A stretch of DNA of 64,000 nucleotides from Agathobacter sp. (GCA_017409825.1 JAFQRZ010000004.1:23940-87939); one strand, 5' to 3'; shown: positions 25,048 through 35,554, counted from the first letter of the stretch. Translations and numbers: made by a program. Notes: a model not told the origin generated them from the sequence alone.

Positions 25048-25958
25048 TAAAATTCTCCTATCATCTTTACCTCAGGTTCTAATTCCACCTGAAACCTATC
25101 CCATACAATTTTCTTTACATCTTCGATTAACTGAATGACATCCTTAGCAGTTGCATCCCCTGCGTTAATTACGAAACCGCAATGCTTTTCGGATACCTGT
25201 GCTCCCCCAACTCGGTATCCACGCAAGTCCGCATCCTGAATCAATTTTCCTGCAAAATATCCTTCGGGACGTTTAAACGTACTGCCCGCACTTGGATATT
25301 CCAATGGTTGCTTGTCTACACGACGAGCTTTGAAATCCGCCATTTTTTCTCGAATCTCTGTTTCCTCACCTGGCTCAAGCTCCAATGTCGCTTCCAAAAC
25401 AATATATTCTTTTTCTGGAATACAACTATGGCGATACGACAACTCTAGCTCTTCTCTAGACAATTCTATTATCTCACACTCTGGTGTAAGTACCTTCGCA
25501 CTCACTACCACATCCTTCATTTCTCCGCCATAAGCACCTGCATTCATTACAATGGCACCACCTAGAGAACCAGGAATTCCTGCAGCAAATTCCAACCCTG
25601 TTAAACTGTTTTTTGCTGCTTCTGCGGCCGCCTTCGCCAAAATCGTTCCAGCCGATACCGTCATGCATCTGCCATCTAATTGGATATCCTCTGCTTCCTT
25701 TCCAAAGGCAAGAACCAATCCACGAATGCCTTTGTCACCCACCAAAAGATTACTTCCGTTTCCCACAACAGTGACTGGCACCTCATACCTCTTTGCCAGG
25801 GAAATAATATCCGCTACCTGCGAAACCTTTGGCGATACAAACACATCCGCATTGCCACCAATGCGGAAGGTTGTATGTTTACTCATCGGTTCGTTTTCCA
25901 GGATGGCTTCTTTCGAAGCCAGCTCTGCTAATTTATCATAGAACTCTCGATTTATCAT
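25047..25958 (-). CDS. murB: UDP-N-acetylenolpyruvoylglucosamine reductase
   Basis: Reduces UDP-GlcNAc-enolpyruvate to UDP-MurNAc, an early cytoplasmic step of peptidoglycan synthesis. 303 residues of the type IIa form. The FAD-binding PCMH domain shows TTFRIGGNADVFV and VVGNGSNLLVGDKGIRG, then GIPGSLGGAIVMNAGAYGGEM. The catalytic serine is in YPSAGSTFKRP and the C-terminal glutamate is in ELEPEVKMIGEF. It sits between an aminopeptidase gene (19-base gap) and rapZ. MurB next to rapZ is a recurrent arrangement in Firmicutes. Confidence 0.97.
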   Translation of the reverse strand: MINREFYDKLAELASKEAILENEPMSKHTTFRIGGNADVFVSPKVSQVADIISLAKRYEVPVTVVGNGSNLLVGDKGIRGLVLAFGKEAEDIQLDGRCMTVSAGTILAKAAAEAAKNSLTGLEFAAGIPGSLGGAIVMNAGAYGGEMKDVVVSAKVLTPECEIIELSREELELSYRHSCIPEKEYIVLEATLELEPGEETEIREKMADFKARRVDKQPLEYPSAGSTFKRPEGYFAGKLIQDADLRGYRVGGAQVSEKHCGFVINAGDATAKDVIQLIEDVKKIVWDRFQVELEPEVKMIGEF

Positions 25959-25977
25959 AATCTTCGATTCCTTTTTA

Positions 25978-27378
25978 TTATGCTTCTTTTAAGAATGCTA
26001 CATATCCTCTATATGCTTCGTATAAGTCTACCTTACTGATGATTTCCCATGGTGCATGCATATTTAAAACTGCAACACCACTATCAATTACATTCATACC
26101 ATAGCTTGCTAAAATGTAAGCGATAGTTCCGCCGCCACCCTGGTCTACTTTACCAAGCTCTGCCGTCTGGAAGGATACTTCGTTTGTATCCATAATATTA
26201 CGAAGCTTTGCAATATATTCTGGATTTGCGTCATTTGAGCCGCCTTTGCCGCCTCTGCCTGTAAATTTGTTAAATACAAGACCTTTACCAAAATAAGCCG
26301 CATTCTTTTTCTCCATAACAGATGGGAAGTTAGGGTCAAATGCTGCAGATACATCCGAAGAAAGCATTTTGGAATTCTTGAGTGCACGACGAAGTGCAAG
26401 TTCTGAATAGCAGCCTGCCAAATTCATCACTTCTGCTACGCAGTTCTCAAAGAACTTCGATTCCATACCTGTTGCACCTACACTACCGATTTCTTCTTTA
26501 TCTACTAAAAGACAAACACTTGTATATTCTGGTACATCTACTTCTAACATCGCTTTATAGGATGGCCATGCACATACTCTGTCATCATGTCCATATCCCA
26601 TAATCATACTACGGTCAAATCCATAGTCTCTCGCTTCTCCCGCTGGAACTACTTCAATTTCTGCTGAAAGGAAATCTTCTTCTTCAACGCCATAAGTTTC
26701 TTCCAAAATACGGAGGATATTGCCTTTTACTTTTTCTTTTACCTTTTCTTCAGCATCTTCCTCTTCTGTCATTGGGATGCTACCGATAAGAAGGTCAAGA
26801 CTTTCGCCTTCAATTACTTTCGCTGCCTTTTTGTCAAGCTGGTCAGCAGAAAGATGAATTAATAAATCGCTGATACCGAATACTGGATCTTCTGGCTTGT
26901 CGCCGATGTTTACATTTACCGTAGTGCCGTCTTTCTTACAGATTACTCCATGTAAAGCAAGTGGAAGTGCAACCCACTGATATTTTTTGATACCGCCATA
27001 ATAATGGGTATCTAACATAGCCATTTCGGTATCTTCAAACATTGGAACCTGCTTTAAATCAATACGTGGAGAGTCGATATGTGCACCAAGAATGTTCATA
27101 CCAGCTTCCATACCCTTTTCACCTAAAATAAACATTGCAAGACCCTTGCCCATGTTATTTGCGATTACTTTGTCCCCCGCCTTTAATGCTGTGCCAGCAG
27201 CAATTGCTTCATCCAAATCCACAAAGCCCGCTTCTTTTGCTAAATCATAAATGTATGTGGCACATTCACGTTCTGTTTTACATTCGCTGATAAATTTACG
27301 ATAATCTTCTGCAAACGCGAACACTTCATTTCTTTTTTCTCCCTGTGGGTATTTTTCCCAAGCATTTTTTCTTTCCAT
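25978..27378 (-). CDS. M18 family aminopeptidase
   Basis: 466-residue dinuclear zinc aminopeptidase. Metal ligands are seen as histidine in GAHIDSPRIDL, aspartate in GYGHDDRVCAWPS, glutamate pair in VDKEEIGSVGATG and histidine in LNMHAPWEI. M18 enzymes prefer N-terminal acidic or hydrophobic residues and assemble as dodecamers in the cytoplasm, completing peptide breakdown. The gene is two bases downstream of hprK and 19 bases upstream of murB, so it belongs to the long ftsH-to-lipid-kinase block, without an obvious functional link to its neighbours. Confidence 0.95.
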   Translation of the reverse strand: MERKNAWEKYPQGEKRNEVFAFAEDYRKFISECKTERECATYIYDLAKEAGFVDLDEAIAAGTALKAGDKVIANNMGKGLAMFILGEKGMEAGMNILGAHIDSPRIDLKQVPMFEDTEMAMLDTHYYGGIKKYQWVALPLALHGVICKKDGTTVNVNIGDKPEDPVFGISDLLIHLSADQLDKKAAKVIEGESLDLLIGSIPMTEEEDAEEKVKEKVKGNILRILEETYGVEEEDFLSAEIEVVPAGEARDYGFDRSMIMGYGHDDRVCAWPSYKAMLEVDVPEYTSVCLLVDKEEIGSVGATGMESKFFENCVAEVMNLAGCYSELALRRALKNSKMLSSDVSAAFDPNFPSVMEKKNAAYFGKGLVFNKFTGRGGKGGSNDANPEYIAKLRNIMDTNEVSFQTAELGKVDQGGGGTIAYILASYGMNVIDSGVAVLNMHAPWEIISKVDLYEAYRGYVAFLKEA

Positions 27379-27380
27379 TT

Positions 27381-28322
27381 TTATTCCTCTTCTCTATTTT
27401 TTACTAAATTTTGTTGTACCCTGCGATAAAGCTCCTGTGCCGCATGGTAACCCATCTTCTTCTGTCTATGGTTAACCGCCGCTGTCTCACAGATAACAGC
27501 TAAATTTCGTCCTGGACGAATTGGCACCGAATAGCATACGACCTTATTCCCAAGATATTCAATATACTCATCTTCCAATCCCATACGGTCATATTCAGCA
27601 TCCTTCTTCCATTCTGAAAGATTAATTACCAAATCGATTTCCTGTTTTTCTCGAATACATTCTACACCATACAAGGACTTTACATCTACGATTCCAATAC
27701 CACGAAGCTCGATAAAGTTTCGCGTAATATCTGGTGCCGTACCAATCAAAGTATGGTCATTGATACGACTGATTTCTACAACGTCATCCGATACCAAACG
27801 ATGTCCACGTCGAATCAGCTCAAGTGCCGCTTCACTTTTACCGATGCCACTCTCTCCCGTAATCAAAACACCTTCGCCATAAACGTCTACCAAAACGCCA
27901 TGAATGGTAATACATGGAGCTAACAGCTCACCCAAAGCATAAATCAACTCCGCAGTAAATTCGGAAGTCGGACGCCTGGTTCCTAATACTGGAATTCCGT
28001 TTTCTTCTGCAATTTGAATAAAATCTGCATCCGGAACCAAATCACGGCTAAAGATGATACAAGGCATCTCATAACTTAATAGCTCGCGGTAGATTTCTAA
28101 TTTCTTTTCTTCTTCCAGCTGCTTGGTGTAGAAATACTCTACGTTACCAATTACCTGAACACGAGAACTATCAAAATGCAAAAAGTAGCCCGCTAGCTGC
28201 AATGCTGGTCGATTGATATCCGAGCGTTCTATTTTACGTTTTTTTAAATCAATGTCATCGGTGTAAACCTTTAGGTCTAACCGTTCCACGATTTTGGAAA
28301 CACTGACTCCATTTTTACTCAT
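27381..28322 (-). CDS. hprK: HPr kinase/phosphorylase
   Basis: Bifunctional sensor that phosphorylates HPr and Crh on Ser46 when glycolytic intermediates are high, driving carbon catabolite repression. 313 residues. The P-loop GESGIGKS lies at residues 156-163, and the HprK signature ELRGIGIVDVKSLYG follows near 210. GGGGG precedes the ATG. It is in the same transcriptional block as the Crh-like gene four genes downstream, so kinase and substrate are probably co-produced. Confidence 0.97.
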   Translation of the reverse strand: MSKNGVSVSKIVERLDLKVYTDDIDLKKRKIERSDINRPALQLAGYFLHFDSSRVQVIGNVEYFYTKQLEEEKKLEIYRELLSYEMPCIIFSRDLVPDADFIQIAEENGIPVLGTRRPTSEFTAELIYALGELLAPCITIHGVLVDVYGEGVLITGESGIGKSEAALELIRRGHRLVSDDVVEISRINDHTLIGTAPDITRNFIELRGIGIVDVKSLYGVECIREKQEIDLVINLSEWKKDAEYDRMGLEDEYIEYLGNKVVCYSVPIRPGRNLAVICETAAVNHRQKKMGYHAAQELYRRVQQNLVKNREEE

Positions 28323-28400
28323 GGTTCGTCCCCCCTATTTGGTGTCGTACACATAAGTGCCGATATTCAAAATAATTTTATCATATTTCCAGATAGATTT

Positions 28401-30272
28401 CTACTCTTTTAAAGGCTGATGGAAGAACAAGTATACCGCTTCTGCGCTGCTCTGATTCATTCCATCCACTTGTACCAATTCCTCAACTGATGCACTTCGA
28501 ATATTCTCCAAGGACTGGAAGTGCTTCATCAATGCCTTTCTTCTCGTCGGTCCAATTCCAGGTATATCATCCAGCACTGATTTTACCTGAGATTTGCTTC
28601 GAAGGCTTCTATGATATTCGATTGCAAATCGATGTGCTTCATCCTGAATTCGCGTAATCAATTGAAAACCTTCCCCGTGGCGGTCAATTGGAATCTCTAC
28701 GTTATTGAAATACAACCCTCTCGTACGATGATTATCATCTTTTACCATACCACAAACTGGAATATCCAATCCCAATTCCTCTAATACCTGAAGACAAATA
28801 TTTACTTGTCCACGACCACCGTCCATCATGATAATATCTGGGAAACGAGTAAATGAACCCATTTCTTCTGGCAGATTTTTGTCCTGCAATTCATTCCGTT
28901 CCTCCATCCCATGCAGGAAACGTCTCGTCAACACCTCATGCATAGAGGCATAGTCATCTGGTCCCGCTATCGTACGAAGTTTAAACTTACGATAATCACT
29001 CCTCTTTGGCTTTCCTTTTTCATAAACCACCATTGAGCCTACGGTTTCAAAACCATTGATATTAGAAATATCAAATGCTTCCATTCGATGTAATCCCTTT
29101 AGACCCAAAAGCCCTTCGATTTCCTTTACTGCTCCAATCGTACGACCTTCTTCACGTTTTATCTTTTCTTTATCCTGGTCTAACACCATCTGTGCATTAC
29201 GAGCTGCCAACTCGACCAATTTATTTTTCATCCCTTTTTGTGGTGTATGAATACTTACTTTGTGACCACGTTTCTTTCCTAACCATTCTTCCACCAGATT
29301 TGCTTCCTCAATCGCTTCCTGCAGCAAAATCTCTCTTGGAATAAAAGGCGTTCCCGAATAAAACTGTTTGATAAACGTAGAAAGAATATCACTCCTCGTT
29401 TCATCCGTTCCCACTCTTACGTGGAAGTGATCACGACCTATTAATTTTCCACTTCGAATAAAGAATACCTGAACTACTGCATCCACATCATCTGCAGCAA
29501 GTGCAATAATATCCTTATCTTCTCCATCTGTATTTGTAATTTTCTGCTTCTGTGCAATCTGCTTTACACTGGATAAAAGCTCTCTGTATTCGATGGCTTT
29601 CTCAAATTCCATATCTTCGGAAGCCTGATTCATTTTCACTTCCAAATCACGCATGACTGGAGCATAATTCCCATTTAAAAATTCCATTACACCCTGTATT
29701 TTCTCTGCATATTCTTCCTTGCTGATACACCCCTGACAAGGGGCATCACACTGATGAATGTGATAATTCAAACATGCTCTGTCCACTCCAATATCTCTTG
29801 GCAGATTACGATTGCAGGTACGGAGTTTGTAAATTTTGTTAATCAAATCTATCGTATCTTTTACAGCTCCTGCACTGGTATACGGACCAAAGTACCTCGA
29901 CTTGTCCTTTTTCATCAGGCGTGCAAAAAGCACACGTGGAAAATCCTCTCCCACCGTCACACGAATGTACGGATAGGTTTTATCATCTCGAAGCATCGTA
30001 TTGTATTTTGGTGTGTGCTCTTTAATCAGATTACATTCCAATACAAGTGCTTCTAATTCCGAATCCGTAATGATGTATTCGAAACGCTCAATATGCTCCA
30101 CCATCTGTTTCTTTTTAATCCCCTCATTATGGCTTGGCTGAAAATATTGACGCACGCGTTTTCGGAGACTAAGTGCTTTTCCAATATAGATAATGGCATC
30201 TGATTTATCATGCATAATATAAACTCCCGGTAAATCCGGGAGTTTTTTCAATTCATCCTGTATATCAAACAT
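28401..30272 (-). CDS. uvrC: Excinuclease ABC subunit C
   Basis: Incision subunit of nucleotide excision repair. 623 residues: GIY-YIG nuclease at the N-terminus ([20 protein letters not shown], residues 14-33), a short Cys cluster ([27 protein letters not shown] in parts), the UVR motif (about 205-240), the UvrC RNase H-like nuclease with [17 protein letters not shown] and [10 protein letters not shown], and a C-terminal helix-hairpin-helix pair ([15 protein letters not shown]). GAGG precedes the ATG. It follows ftsH by 19 bases; a 78-base gap separates it from hprK. Confidence 0.97.
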   Translation of the reverse strand: MFDIQDELKKLPDLPGVYIMHDKSDAIIYIGKALSLRKRVRQYFQPSHNEGIKKKQMVEHIERFEYIITDSELEALVLECNLIKEHTPKYNTMLRDDKTYPYIRVTVGEDFPRVLFARLMKKDKSRYFGPYTSAGAVKDTIDLINKIYKLRTCNRNLPRDIGVDRACLNYHIHQCDAPCQGCISKEEYAEKIQGVMEFLNGNYAPVMRDLEVKMNQASEDMEFEKAIEYRELLSSVKQIAQKQKITNTDGEDKDIIALAADDVDAVVQVFFIRSGKLIGRDHFHVRVGTDETRSDILSTFIKQFYSGTPFIPREILLQEAIEEANLVEEWLGKKRGHKVSIHTPQKGMKNKLVELAARNAQMVLDQDKEKIKREEGRTIGAVKEIEGLLGLKGLHRMEAFDISNINGFETVGSMVVYEKGKPKRSDYRKFKLRTIAGPDDYASMHEVLTRRFLHGMEERNELQDKNLPEEMGSFTRFPDIIMMDGGRGQVNICLQVLEELGLDIPVCGMVKDDNHRTRGLYFNNVEIPIDRHGEGFQLITRIQDEAHRFAIEYHRSLRSKSQVKSVLDDIPGIGPTRRKALMKHFQSLENIRSASVEELVQVDGMNQSSAEAVYLFFHQPLKE

Positions 30273-30291
30273 ATGAATCCTCTTTTATTTT

Positions 30292-32340
30292 TTAATCCTC
30301 TTCGAAATAATCATCTACGAGTTCTACAACTTCTTTTCTTTCGGTTTTCGCTTCTTCTGAAACGACCTCATCCACAAAGATATCCTCTTCTTCTGGAATT
30401 CCTTTCATCTCACGATACAGTTTCATGAATTCCTTACCAGTAATGGTTTCTTTTTCAAAGAGATAATCCGAAATCTTATCCAATACTTCTTTGTTTTCTT
30501 CCAACATCTGATATGCATTGCTATAGCACTGATTGATTAATGCAAGAACCTCTTCATCAATCTGACCTGCAGTATCTTCACCACAGATAAGCCCTGCTGC
30601 ACCATTCAAATACTGATTTTCCACCGTTGCAAGACACATCATTCCAAAACGGTCTGACATACCATACATCGTAATCATCGCACGCGCGATTCTTGTCGCA
30701 TTTTCGATATCGTTGGCTGCACCGCTTGTCGCTGAATCGAACTGAAGCATCTCGGCAGCACGACCTGCCATATATGTCGTAATCTTTGCAATCAGTTCAT
30801 CCTTTGTCTCCAGATATTTTTCTTCTTCTGGAGTCTGGAGTGTATAACCAAGAGCCCCCATCGTACGAGGAACAATCGTAATTTTCTGTACTGGTTCCGT
30901 ATCCTTCTGTAACGCCGAAACAAGTGCGTGACCTACTTCATGGTAAGCTACAATCTTTCTTTCCTTTTCGCTCATCACGCGGTCTTTCTTTTCTTTACCA
31001 CCGACTGCTACAAGTTCAAACGCTTCAAAAAGGTCTTTCTGATTTACAAACTTACGACCATCTTTTACCGCTAAAATGGCAGCTTCATTAATCATATTCG
31101 CAAGGTCGGAACCTACAAGACCAGCAGTTGCTAATGCAAGTGCATCTAAGTCTACGGTTTCATCCATATTTACATCTTTGGAATGTACCTTAAGGGTTTC
31201 TAAACGGCCCTTTAAGTCTGGTTTATCTACAATTACTCGTCTGTCAAAACGACCTGGACGAAGCAATGCTTTATCCAATACTTCAGGACGGTTGGTTGCC
31301 GCCAAAATCAAAATACCTTTCGAGGTGTCGAAACCATCCATTTCTGCAAGCAGCTGGTTTAAGGTCTGTTCACGTTCATCGTTTCCACCACCATAACGTC
31401 CGGTATCACGGCTCTTACCAATCGCATCAATTTCATCGATAAAGATAATACATGGTGCCATCTTCTGTGCTTCCTTGAATAAGTCTCTCACTCGAGAAGC
31501 ACCTACACCAACAAACATTTCTACGAAATCAGAACCTGCTAATGAGAAGAATGGTACATTTGCCTCTCCTGCTACCGCCTTCGCAAGAAGTGTTTTACCA
31601 GTTCCTGGAGGCCCTACCAAAAGAGCTCCCTTTGGAAGCTTCGCACCGATTTCTTTATACTTAGCAGGATTGTGAAGAAAGTCTACCATTTCCTGTAAGG
31701 TTTCTTTGGCTTCATCCTGACCCGCAACATCCTTAAATGTCACCCCGGTAGAAGTCTCTACATAAACCTTGGCAGTAGATTTTCCAACGCCCATCGTTCC
31801 ATTTCCCATTTTTCTAAATAGGAATCCTAAAAGAATCCACATAAGCACAAGAGGAAGGATCCAGCCCACCGTTTCCATAATAAGCGCAGCCGTCGTATCT
31901 GGCACAGTCGCTTTTACTTCTACTCTCTCACCTTTTTTATTTGTCATATTCTTTACGGACTGCACAAGTTCTTCATCGTTAATATATCCTGTATAATAGG
32001 TAACCTCATAGTCTTCCTTATCGTCTACTAAGGTATAATCAATCTGATAATTACCAAAGGATACACTTTCTATATTTCCAGCTTCTAATTCTTCTAAGAA
32101 TGCTGTATACGTGGTCTCCTTCGTGGTCATATTATTGAAACGGTCTGAAAAGAACGACATGATAAGAAGTGCCACCAATGTAAACATGATGAATACAAGT
32201 GCATTCTGTGGATTTGGCTTTTTCGACCCATTTCCGTTGTTATCACCATTTCCATTATTTCCGTTATTATTTCCATTCCCATTTGGACTATTATTTTCTG
32301 GTCCAAGTTCTGGGTTATTGTATTCGTTTGAACTACTCAT
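30292..32340 (-). CDS. ftsH: ATP-dependent zinc metalloprotease FtsH
   Basis: Membrane AAA+ protease that degrades misfolded membrane and regulatory proteins. 682 residues. An unusual Asn/Gly-rich leader (about 14-42) precedes the first membrane helix (about 46-65); a second helix lies at about 152-176. The AAA domain has Walker A GPPGTGKT and Walker [12 protein letters not shown]; the protease motif is HEVGH. The C-terminus is acidic. GGAGG precedes the ATG. It is the first gene of the minus-strand block that runs to the lipid kinase. The Asn/Gly leader is low complexity and varies among relatives. Confidence 0.98.
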   Translation of the reverse strand: MSSSNEYNNPELGPENNSPNGNGNNNGNNGNGDNNGNGSKKPNPQNALVFIMFTLVALLIMSFFSDRFNNMTTKETTYTAFLEELEAGNIESVSFGNYQIDYTLVDDKEDYEVTYYTGYINDEELVQSVKNMTNKKGERVEVKATVPDTTAALIMETVGWILPLVLMWILLGFLFRKMGNGTMGVGKSTAKVYVETSTGVTFKDVAGQDEAKETLQEMVDFLHNPAKYKEIGAKLPKGALLVGPPGTGKTLLAKAVAGEANVPFFSLAGSDFVEMFVGVGASRVRDLFKEAQKMAPCIIFIDEIDAIGKSRDTGRYGGGNDEREQTLNQLLAEMDGFDTSKGILILAATNRPEVLDKALLRPGRFDRRVIVDKPDLKGRLETLKVHSKDVNMDETVDLDALALATAGLVGSDLANMINEAAILAVKDGRKFVNQKDLFEAFELVAVGGKEKKDRVMSEKERKIVAYHEVGHALVSALQKDTEPVQKITIVPRTMGALGYTLQTPEEEKYLETKDELIAKITTYMAGRAAEMLQFDSATSGAANDIENATRIARAMITMYGMSDRFGMMCLATVENQYLNGAAGLICGEDTAGQIDEEVLALINQCYSNAYQMLEENKEVLDKISDYLFEKETITGKEFMKLYREMKGIPEEEDIFVDEVVSEEAKTERKEVVELVDDYFEED

Positions 32341-32455
32341 ATTTCCTCCATTTTTCTAATCGTACAATACCCTATTATAAAGAGTTTGCGGCGTGAAATC
32401 AACTCCTACACCACGAAGTTTATCAATCTTTAATATTTGAATTGCATAAAACAAA

Positions 32456-32632
32456 TTACATCTGATGGCGCACCACCTGATATTCATCCCCTGATTTAAA
32501 ATATGGACATGATTTGTAGCTGCTCTGAATAAAACGAGCCATATCATCCTCATCCATATTCACAGAGCAGTAATATTCTTCATCTTCTTCATCGTACTCA
32601 TTATACGCACAAAAATCACAATTCGTTGTCAT
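32456..32632 (-). CDS. Small Cys-rich acidic protein (DUF6472-like)
   Basis: 58-residue protein found by translating the minus strand. The sequence begins MTTNCDFCAYNEYDEED and continues with YYCSVNMDEDDMARF, SCPYFKSGDEYQVVRHQM. Four cysteines (5, 8, 22 and 42) could bind a metal. AAGGAGAG lies seven bases before the ATG. From memory it fits the short DUF6472 family of Lachnospiraceae, whose function is unknown; the family label is less sure than the gene itself. It lies between the DUF4250 gene and ftsH on the same strand. Confidence 0.82.
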   Translation of the reverse strand: MTTNCDFCAYNEYDEEDEEYYCSVNMDEDDMARFIQSSYKSCPYFKSGDEYQVVRHQM

Positions 32633-32657
32633 AATTTCTCTCCTTCAACACCACGCC

Positions 32658-32720
32658 CGTGTATGAGTGTAGAACGGCTCGTGGCTCCGCAAAAAACTCG
32701 CCTTTTCTACATCATACACG
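32658..32720. repeat. Imperfect long inverted repeat with 30-nt loop
   Basis: Arms 32658-32674 and 32705-32720 pair over 16 bases with one bulged G, extended by CCA/TGG beyond. The minus-strand loop holds a T6 run followed by GCGGAGCCACGAGCCG. It lies just downstream of the DUF4250 gene. A U-run outside the stem is missing, so it is not an ordinary terminator. Layout resembles the variable-stem, structured-loop elements at 18.7 and 21.1 kb but the loop is different. Confidence 0.7.
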
Positions 32721-32744
32721 TGGCTTACTTTTCAACATAATTAA

Positions 32745-32921
32745 TTATGAAAACTGATTCTGATTTTCGTCATAAACATAATTAATTACTGCAAGCTTCT
32801 CAATAATCTCCTCAGCAGTCGTTCCTTCTGCTGCCGCAAGTTCTTCTAGGCTTGGATATAAATCACGCAACTTGGTGTTTACAACACTAAGTAACATGAC
32901 TGGGTCTTTCGGTAAACTCAT
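32745..32921 (-). CDS. DUF4250 family protein
   Basis: 58-residue helical protein starting MSLPKDPVMLLSVVNTKLRD, the hallmark of DUF4250, a small family of Firmicutes with no known function. The C-terminal half (TTAEEIIEKLAVINYVYDE) has the look of a small helix-turn-helix. The frame extends to 32951, but the ATG at 32919-32921 has GGAGAG seven bases upstream and matches the family start. It follows the WYL regulator by 19 bases. Confidence 0.88.
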   Translation of the reverse strand: MSLPKDPVMLLSVVNTKLRDLYPSLEELAAAEGTTAEEIIEKLAVINYVYDENQNQFS

Positions 32922-32940
32922 ATAGTTCTCTCCTTCATTT

Positions 32941-33930
32941 TTATATCTCATAACGAGACATGATATTCGTTAGATAAGCGATATATTCACTTCTCACTTC
33001 GTCTGGTGAAATAATTTCCACGCGAGGTCCTAAACCTGCCAGCCAGCCGAAAAACTGTGAGCTCACCACAACCTCTGCACGTGCGATAAAATGATTATCT
33101 CCATCTGGTCGAAGTGCTATATCTGTTCCAAAGGTATCAATAATAACACCCGTTAATGAATTCTCGCAACGAAGACGTACTGTCTTCTCTTCTCCCGCAA
33201 ACATACCAAAGGTTTTCTTAGAAAACTCAGCCATATCCAAATGTTCAAAGGACTCTTTTCCCTCACGAGCCTCCTGACTCAAAGCAATATCTACAATTTT
33301 ATCTACACGATAAAAACGAATCTCATTCGCTTTTTCATCAAATGCCATTAGGTAATAATTTTCATCATCCCAAGTCAATCTCCATGGGCTTACTTCATAC
33401 CATGTCCCATCATGACGAAGCTGCATTTTCTTATTTACATCCCAGTCAAAATAATGGAAACGAATTTTTACGTTCTGGGAAATAGCAGTATGCACCATAT
33501 CCACATTGTAATAAATGGTTTCATTCAATGTTTTGCTTCGTCCGATAATTTCCACCTGACGGCGCATGGCCTTCGCATCGTATTTACTCGTTAACGTTTC
33601 TAATTTTGTAATCAGTTCCCTAGACTTCTTTTCGGTAATAAATTTCGAAGACTGCACCAAATCCACTAGAAGTTTTACCTCTGCTAGCTCGAATGGACGA
33701 CTAGCAAGCATATAGCCTCCACGGTGCTCCTCGGAACGGATAATGTCCATGCCGAAATCGTTCAAGGTATCAATATCATTATATATACTCTTTCTTTCTG
33801 CCTTTATTCCCTGACTGTTCAAATACTCAATGAGTTGAGGTGTGGACACCGCATGCTTCTCATCTGTATTCTCCATCAAATACTGTGCAATATGTAATAA
33901 TTTTTGTTTTTGATTTTCTGATTTTGGCAT
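32941..33930 (-). CDS. WYL-domain transcriptional regulator
   Basis: 329 residues. An N-terminal winged helix (HAVSTPQLIEYLNSQGIKAERKSIYNDIDTL in parts, about 25-75) precedes a WYL domain (about 145-220, with VSPWRLTWDDENYYLMAFDE) and a C-terminal WCX region (about 235-320). WYL domains sense nucleic acid or nucleotide ligands and often act in stress or metabolic control. The ATG at 33928-33930 has GGGAG upstream. It is divergent from the flavoprotein operon, and an inverted repeat sits inside its own promoter, so it may regulate itself and the neighbour operon. Confidence 0.92.
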   Translation of the reverse strand: MPKSENQKQKLLHIAQYLMENTDEKHAVSTPQLIEYLNSQGIKAERKSIYNDIDTLNDFGMDIIRSEEHRGGYMLASRPFELAEVKLLVDLVQSSKFITEKKSRELITKLETLTSKYDAKAMRRQVEIIGRSKTLNETIYYNVDMVHTAISQNVKIRFHYFDWDVNKKMQLRHDGTWYEVSPWRLTWDDENYYLMAFDEKANEIRFYRVDKIVDIALSQEAREGKESFEHLDMAEFSKKTFGMFAGEEKTVRLRCENSLTGVIIDTFGTDIALRPDGDNHFIARAEVVVSSQFFGWLAGLGPRVEIISPDEVRSEYIAYLTNIMSRYEI

Positions 33931-33985
33931 ACTATCTCCCATCCTTTATCCGACCAATAAATCGTACACATGAAAAAGTATTTTC

Positions 33986-34013
33986 ATTTTAACACAAATT
34001 TTCAATTTGTAAA
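33986..34013 (-). promoter_or_regulatory. Promoter of the WYL regulator with embedded inverted repeat
   Basis: On the minus strand, TTTACA (34008-34013) and TAAAAT (33986-33991) are 16 bases apart. The spacer is largely an inverted repeat, ACAAATT-TTC-AATTTGT (33994-34010), a plausible operator. Confidence 0.6.
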
Positions 34014-34052
34014 TAATTCTTTTCTTACCTTTTATTTATCATTGTAAAGTGA

Positions 34053-34058
34053 TATAAT
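34053..34058 (+). promoter_or_regulatory. Probable -10 box of the flavoprotein operon
   Basis: TATAAT lies about 60 bases upstream of the first ATG. The -35 position is AT-rich without a clear match, which would fit a promoter that needs an activator. Confidence 0.45.
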
Positions 34059-34117
34059 ATCTCTATCTGAAAATGATTTTCTAACTTATAAGAAAAAGCA
34101 ATAGGAAGGAGTTTACT

Positions 34118-35554
34118 ATGATGTACGATGTAGCGATTATTGGTGCTGGCGTCATCGGAAGTGCAATCGCAAGAGAGCTTTCCAAATATGACGTAAAGTG
34201 TTGTGTCATCGAACGTGAAGAAGACGTTTGCTGCGGCACATCCAAAGCAAACAGTGCCATTATCCATGCAGGTTTTGACGCAAAACCAGGAACATTAAAA
34301 GCTAAATTAAATGTTCGTGGTAATGAAATGATGGATCAGTTATCCAAAGATTTGGATATCCCATTCAAGAGAAACGGTTCTTTGGTTGTATGTACAAAAA
34401 ACCAGGATCCAGCAGGCTTAGAAGAGCTTTTGGAAAAAGCAAAAGCAAATGGAGTTCCAAGATGCCGTATCTTAGACCGTGACGAACTTATCGCCATGGA
34501 GCCAAACTTAAGTGATGATGTAGTGGCAGCACTTCACGCACCAACTGGAGCTATCGTTTGTCCATTCCACATGACGATGGCATTTGCAGAAAATGCATTT
34601 GAAAATGGGGTAGAGTTTTTCTTAAATACCAATGTTGAGAAAATCGAAAAAGCAGAATGCGGCTACCGTATTATAACCAACAAAGAAACATTTGAAACAA
34701 AGGTTGTTGTAAATGCTGCTGGTGTTTATTCCGATGAATTCAACAATCAGGTTTCTGACAGAAAATTACAGATTATCGCTCGTAAGGGTGAATATATGCT
34801 TTTGGACAAGCAGGCAGGATGTCACGTAAACCAGACCATCTTCCAGCTTCCAAGTAAAATGGGTAAAGGCGTATTAGTTTCTCCTACCGTTCATGGTAAC
34901 CTTTTGGTAGGACCTACTGCTGCAGATATCGAAAACAAAGAAGGCACTGATACTACTCAGAAATATTTGGATTCTTTAGGTCCATTATCTGCACTCTCTG
35001 TAAAGAACGTACCTCTTCGTCAGGTTATTACAAGCTTTGCAGGTCTTCGTGCTCATGAAGTAGACGGCGACTTCGTCATCGGCGAAGCAGAAGACGCACC
35101 AGGTTTCTTCAATGCTGCTGGCATCGAATCTCCAGGACTTTCTTCTGCACCAGCCATCGGCGAGTACCTCGGTGATATGATTGCAGAAAAGCTTGCACTT
35201 GTAAAAAAAGAAAACTTCAAAGCAACCAGAAAAGGTATCTTAAATCCAGAACACCTCACCATGGAAGAAAGAAATGCTTTGATTAAAGAAAACCCAGCTT
35301 ACGGCAATATCATCTGTCGTTGTGAAATGATTTCAGAAGGAGAAATTTTAGACGCGATTCACCGTCCACTCGGCGCTCGCTCACTCGATGGCGTAAAACG
35401 TCGTACACGTGCTGGTATGGGACGTTGCCAGGCAGGCTTCTGTTCGCCAAGAACAATGGAAATCCTCGCTCGCGAAGTTCCAATGGAAATGAATGAAATC
35501 ACAAAGAACGGTGGCAAATCTACATACATCGTAGGCACCAATAAAAATATTTAA
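34118..35554 (+). CDS. FAD-dependent oxidoreductase, GlpA-like, with BFD-type Fe-S domain
   Basis: 478 residues. An N-terminal FAD-binding DAO domain (IIGAGVIGSAIARELSKYD, then ERDEDVCCGTSKANSAIIHAG-like segment) covers about 1-360. A C-terminal BFD-like [2Fe-2S] domain has CRC (about 397), then GRCQAGFCSP (about 435-445). It resembles anaerobic glycerol-3-phosphate dehydrogenase subunit A. AAGGAG precedes two adjacent ATGs; I use the first. It is the first gene of a three-gene operon with an NAD/FAD oxidoreductase and a DUF1667 protein, 14 and 3 bases apart. Substrate glycerol-3-phosphate is likely but not proven; no glpK or glpF is nearby. Confidence 0.88.
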   Translation: MMYDVAIIGAGVIGSAIARELSKYDVKCCVIEREEDVCCGTSKANSAIIHAGFDAKPGTLKAKLNVRGNEMMDQLSKDLDIPFKRNGSLVVCTKNQDPAGLEELLEKAKANGVPRCRILDRDELIAMEPNLSDDVVAALHAPTGAIVCPFHMTMAFAENAFENGVEFFLNTNVEKIEKAECGYRIITNKETFETKVVVNAAGVYSDEFNNQVSDRKLQIIARKGEYMLLDKQAGCHVNQTIFQLPSKMGKGVLVSPTVHGNLLVGPTAADIENKEGTDTTQKYLDSLGPLSALSVKNVPLRQVITSFAGLRAHEVDGDFVIGEAEDAPGFFNAAGIESPGLSSAPAIGEYLGDMIAEKLALVKKENFKATRKGILNPEHLTMEERNALIKENPAYGNIICRCEMISEGEILDAIHRPLGARSLDGVKRRTRAGMGRCQAGFCSPRTMEILAREVPMEMNEITKNGGKSTYIVGTNKNI

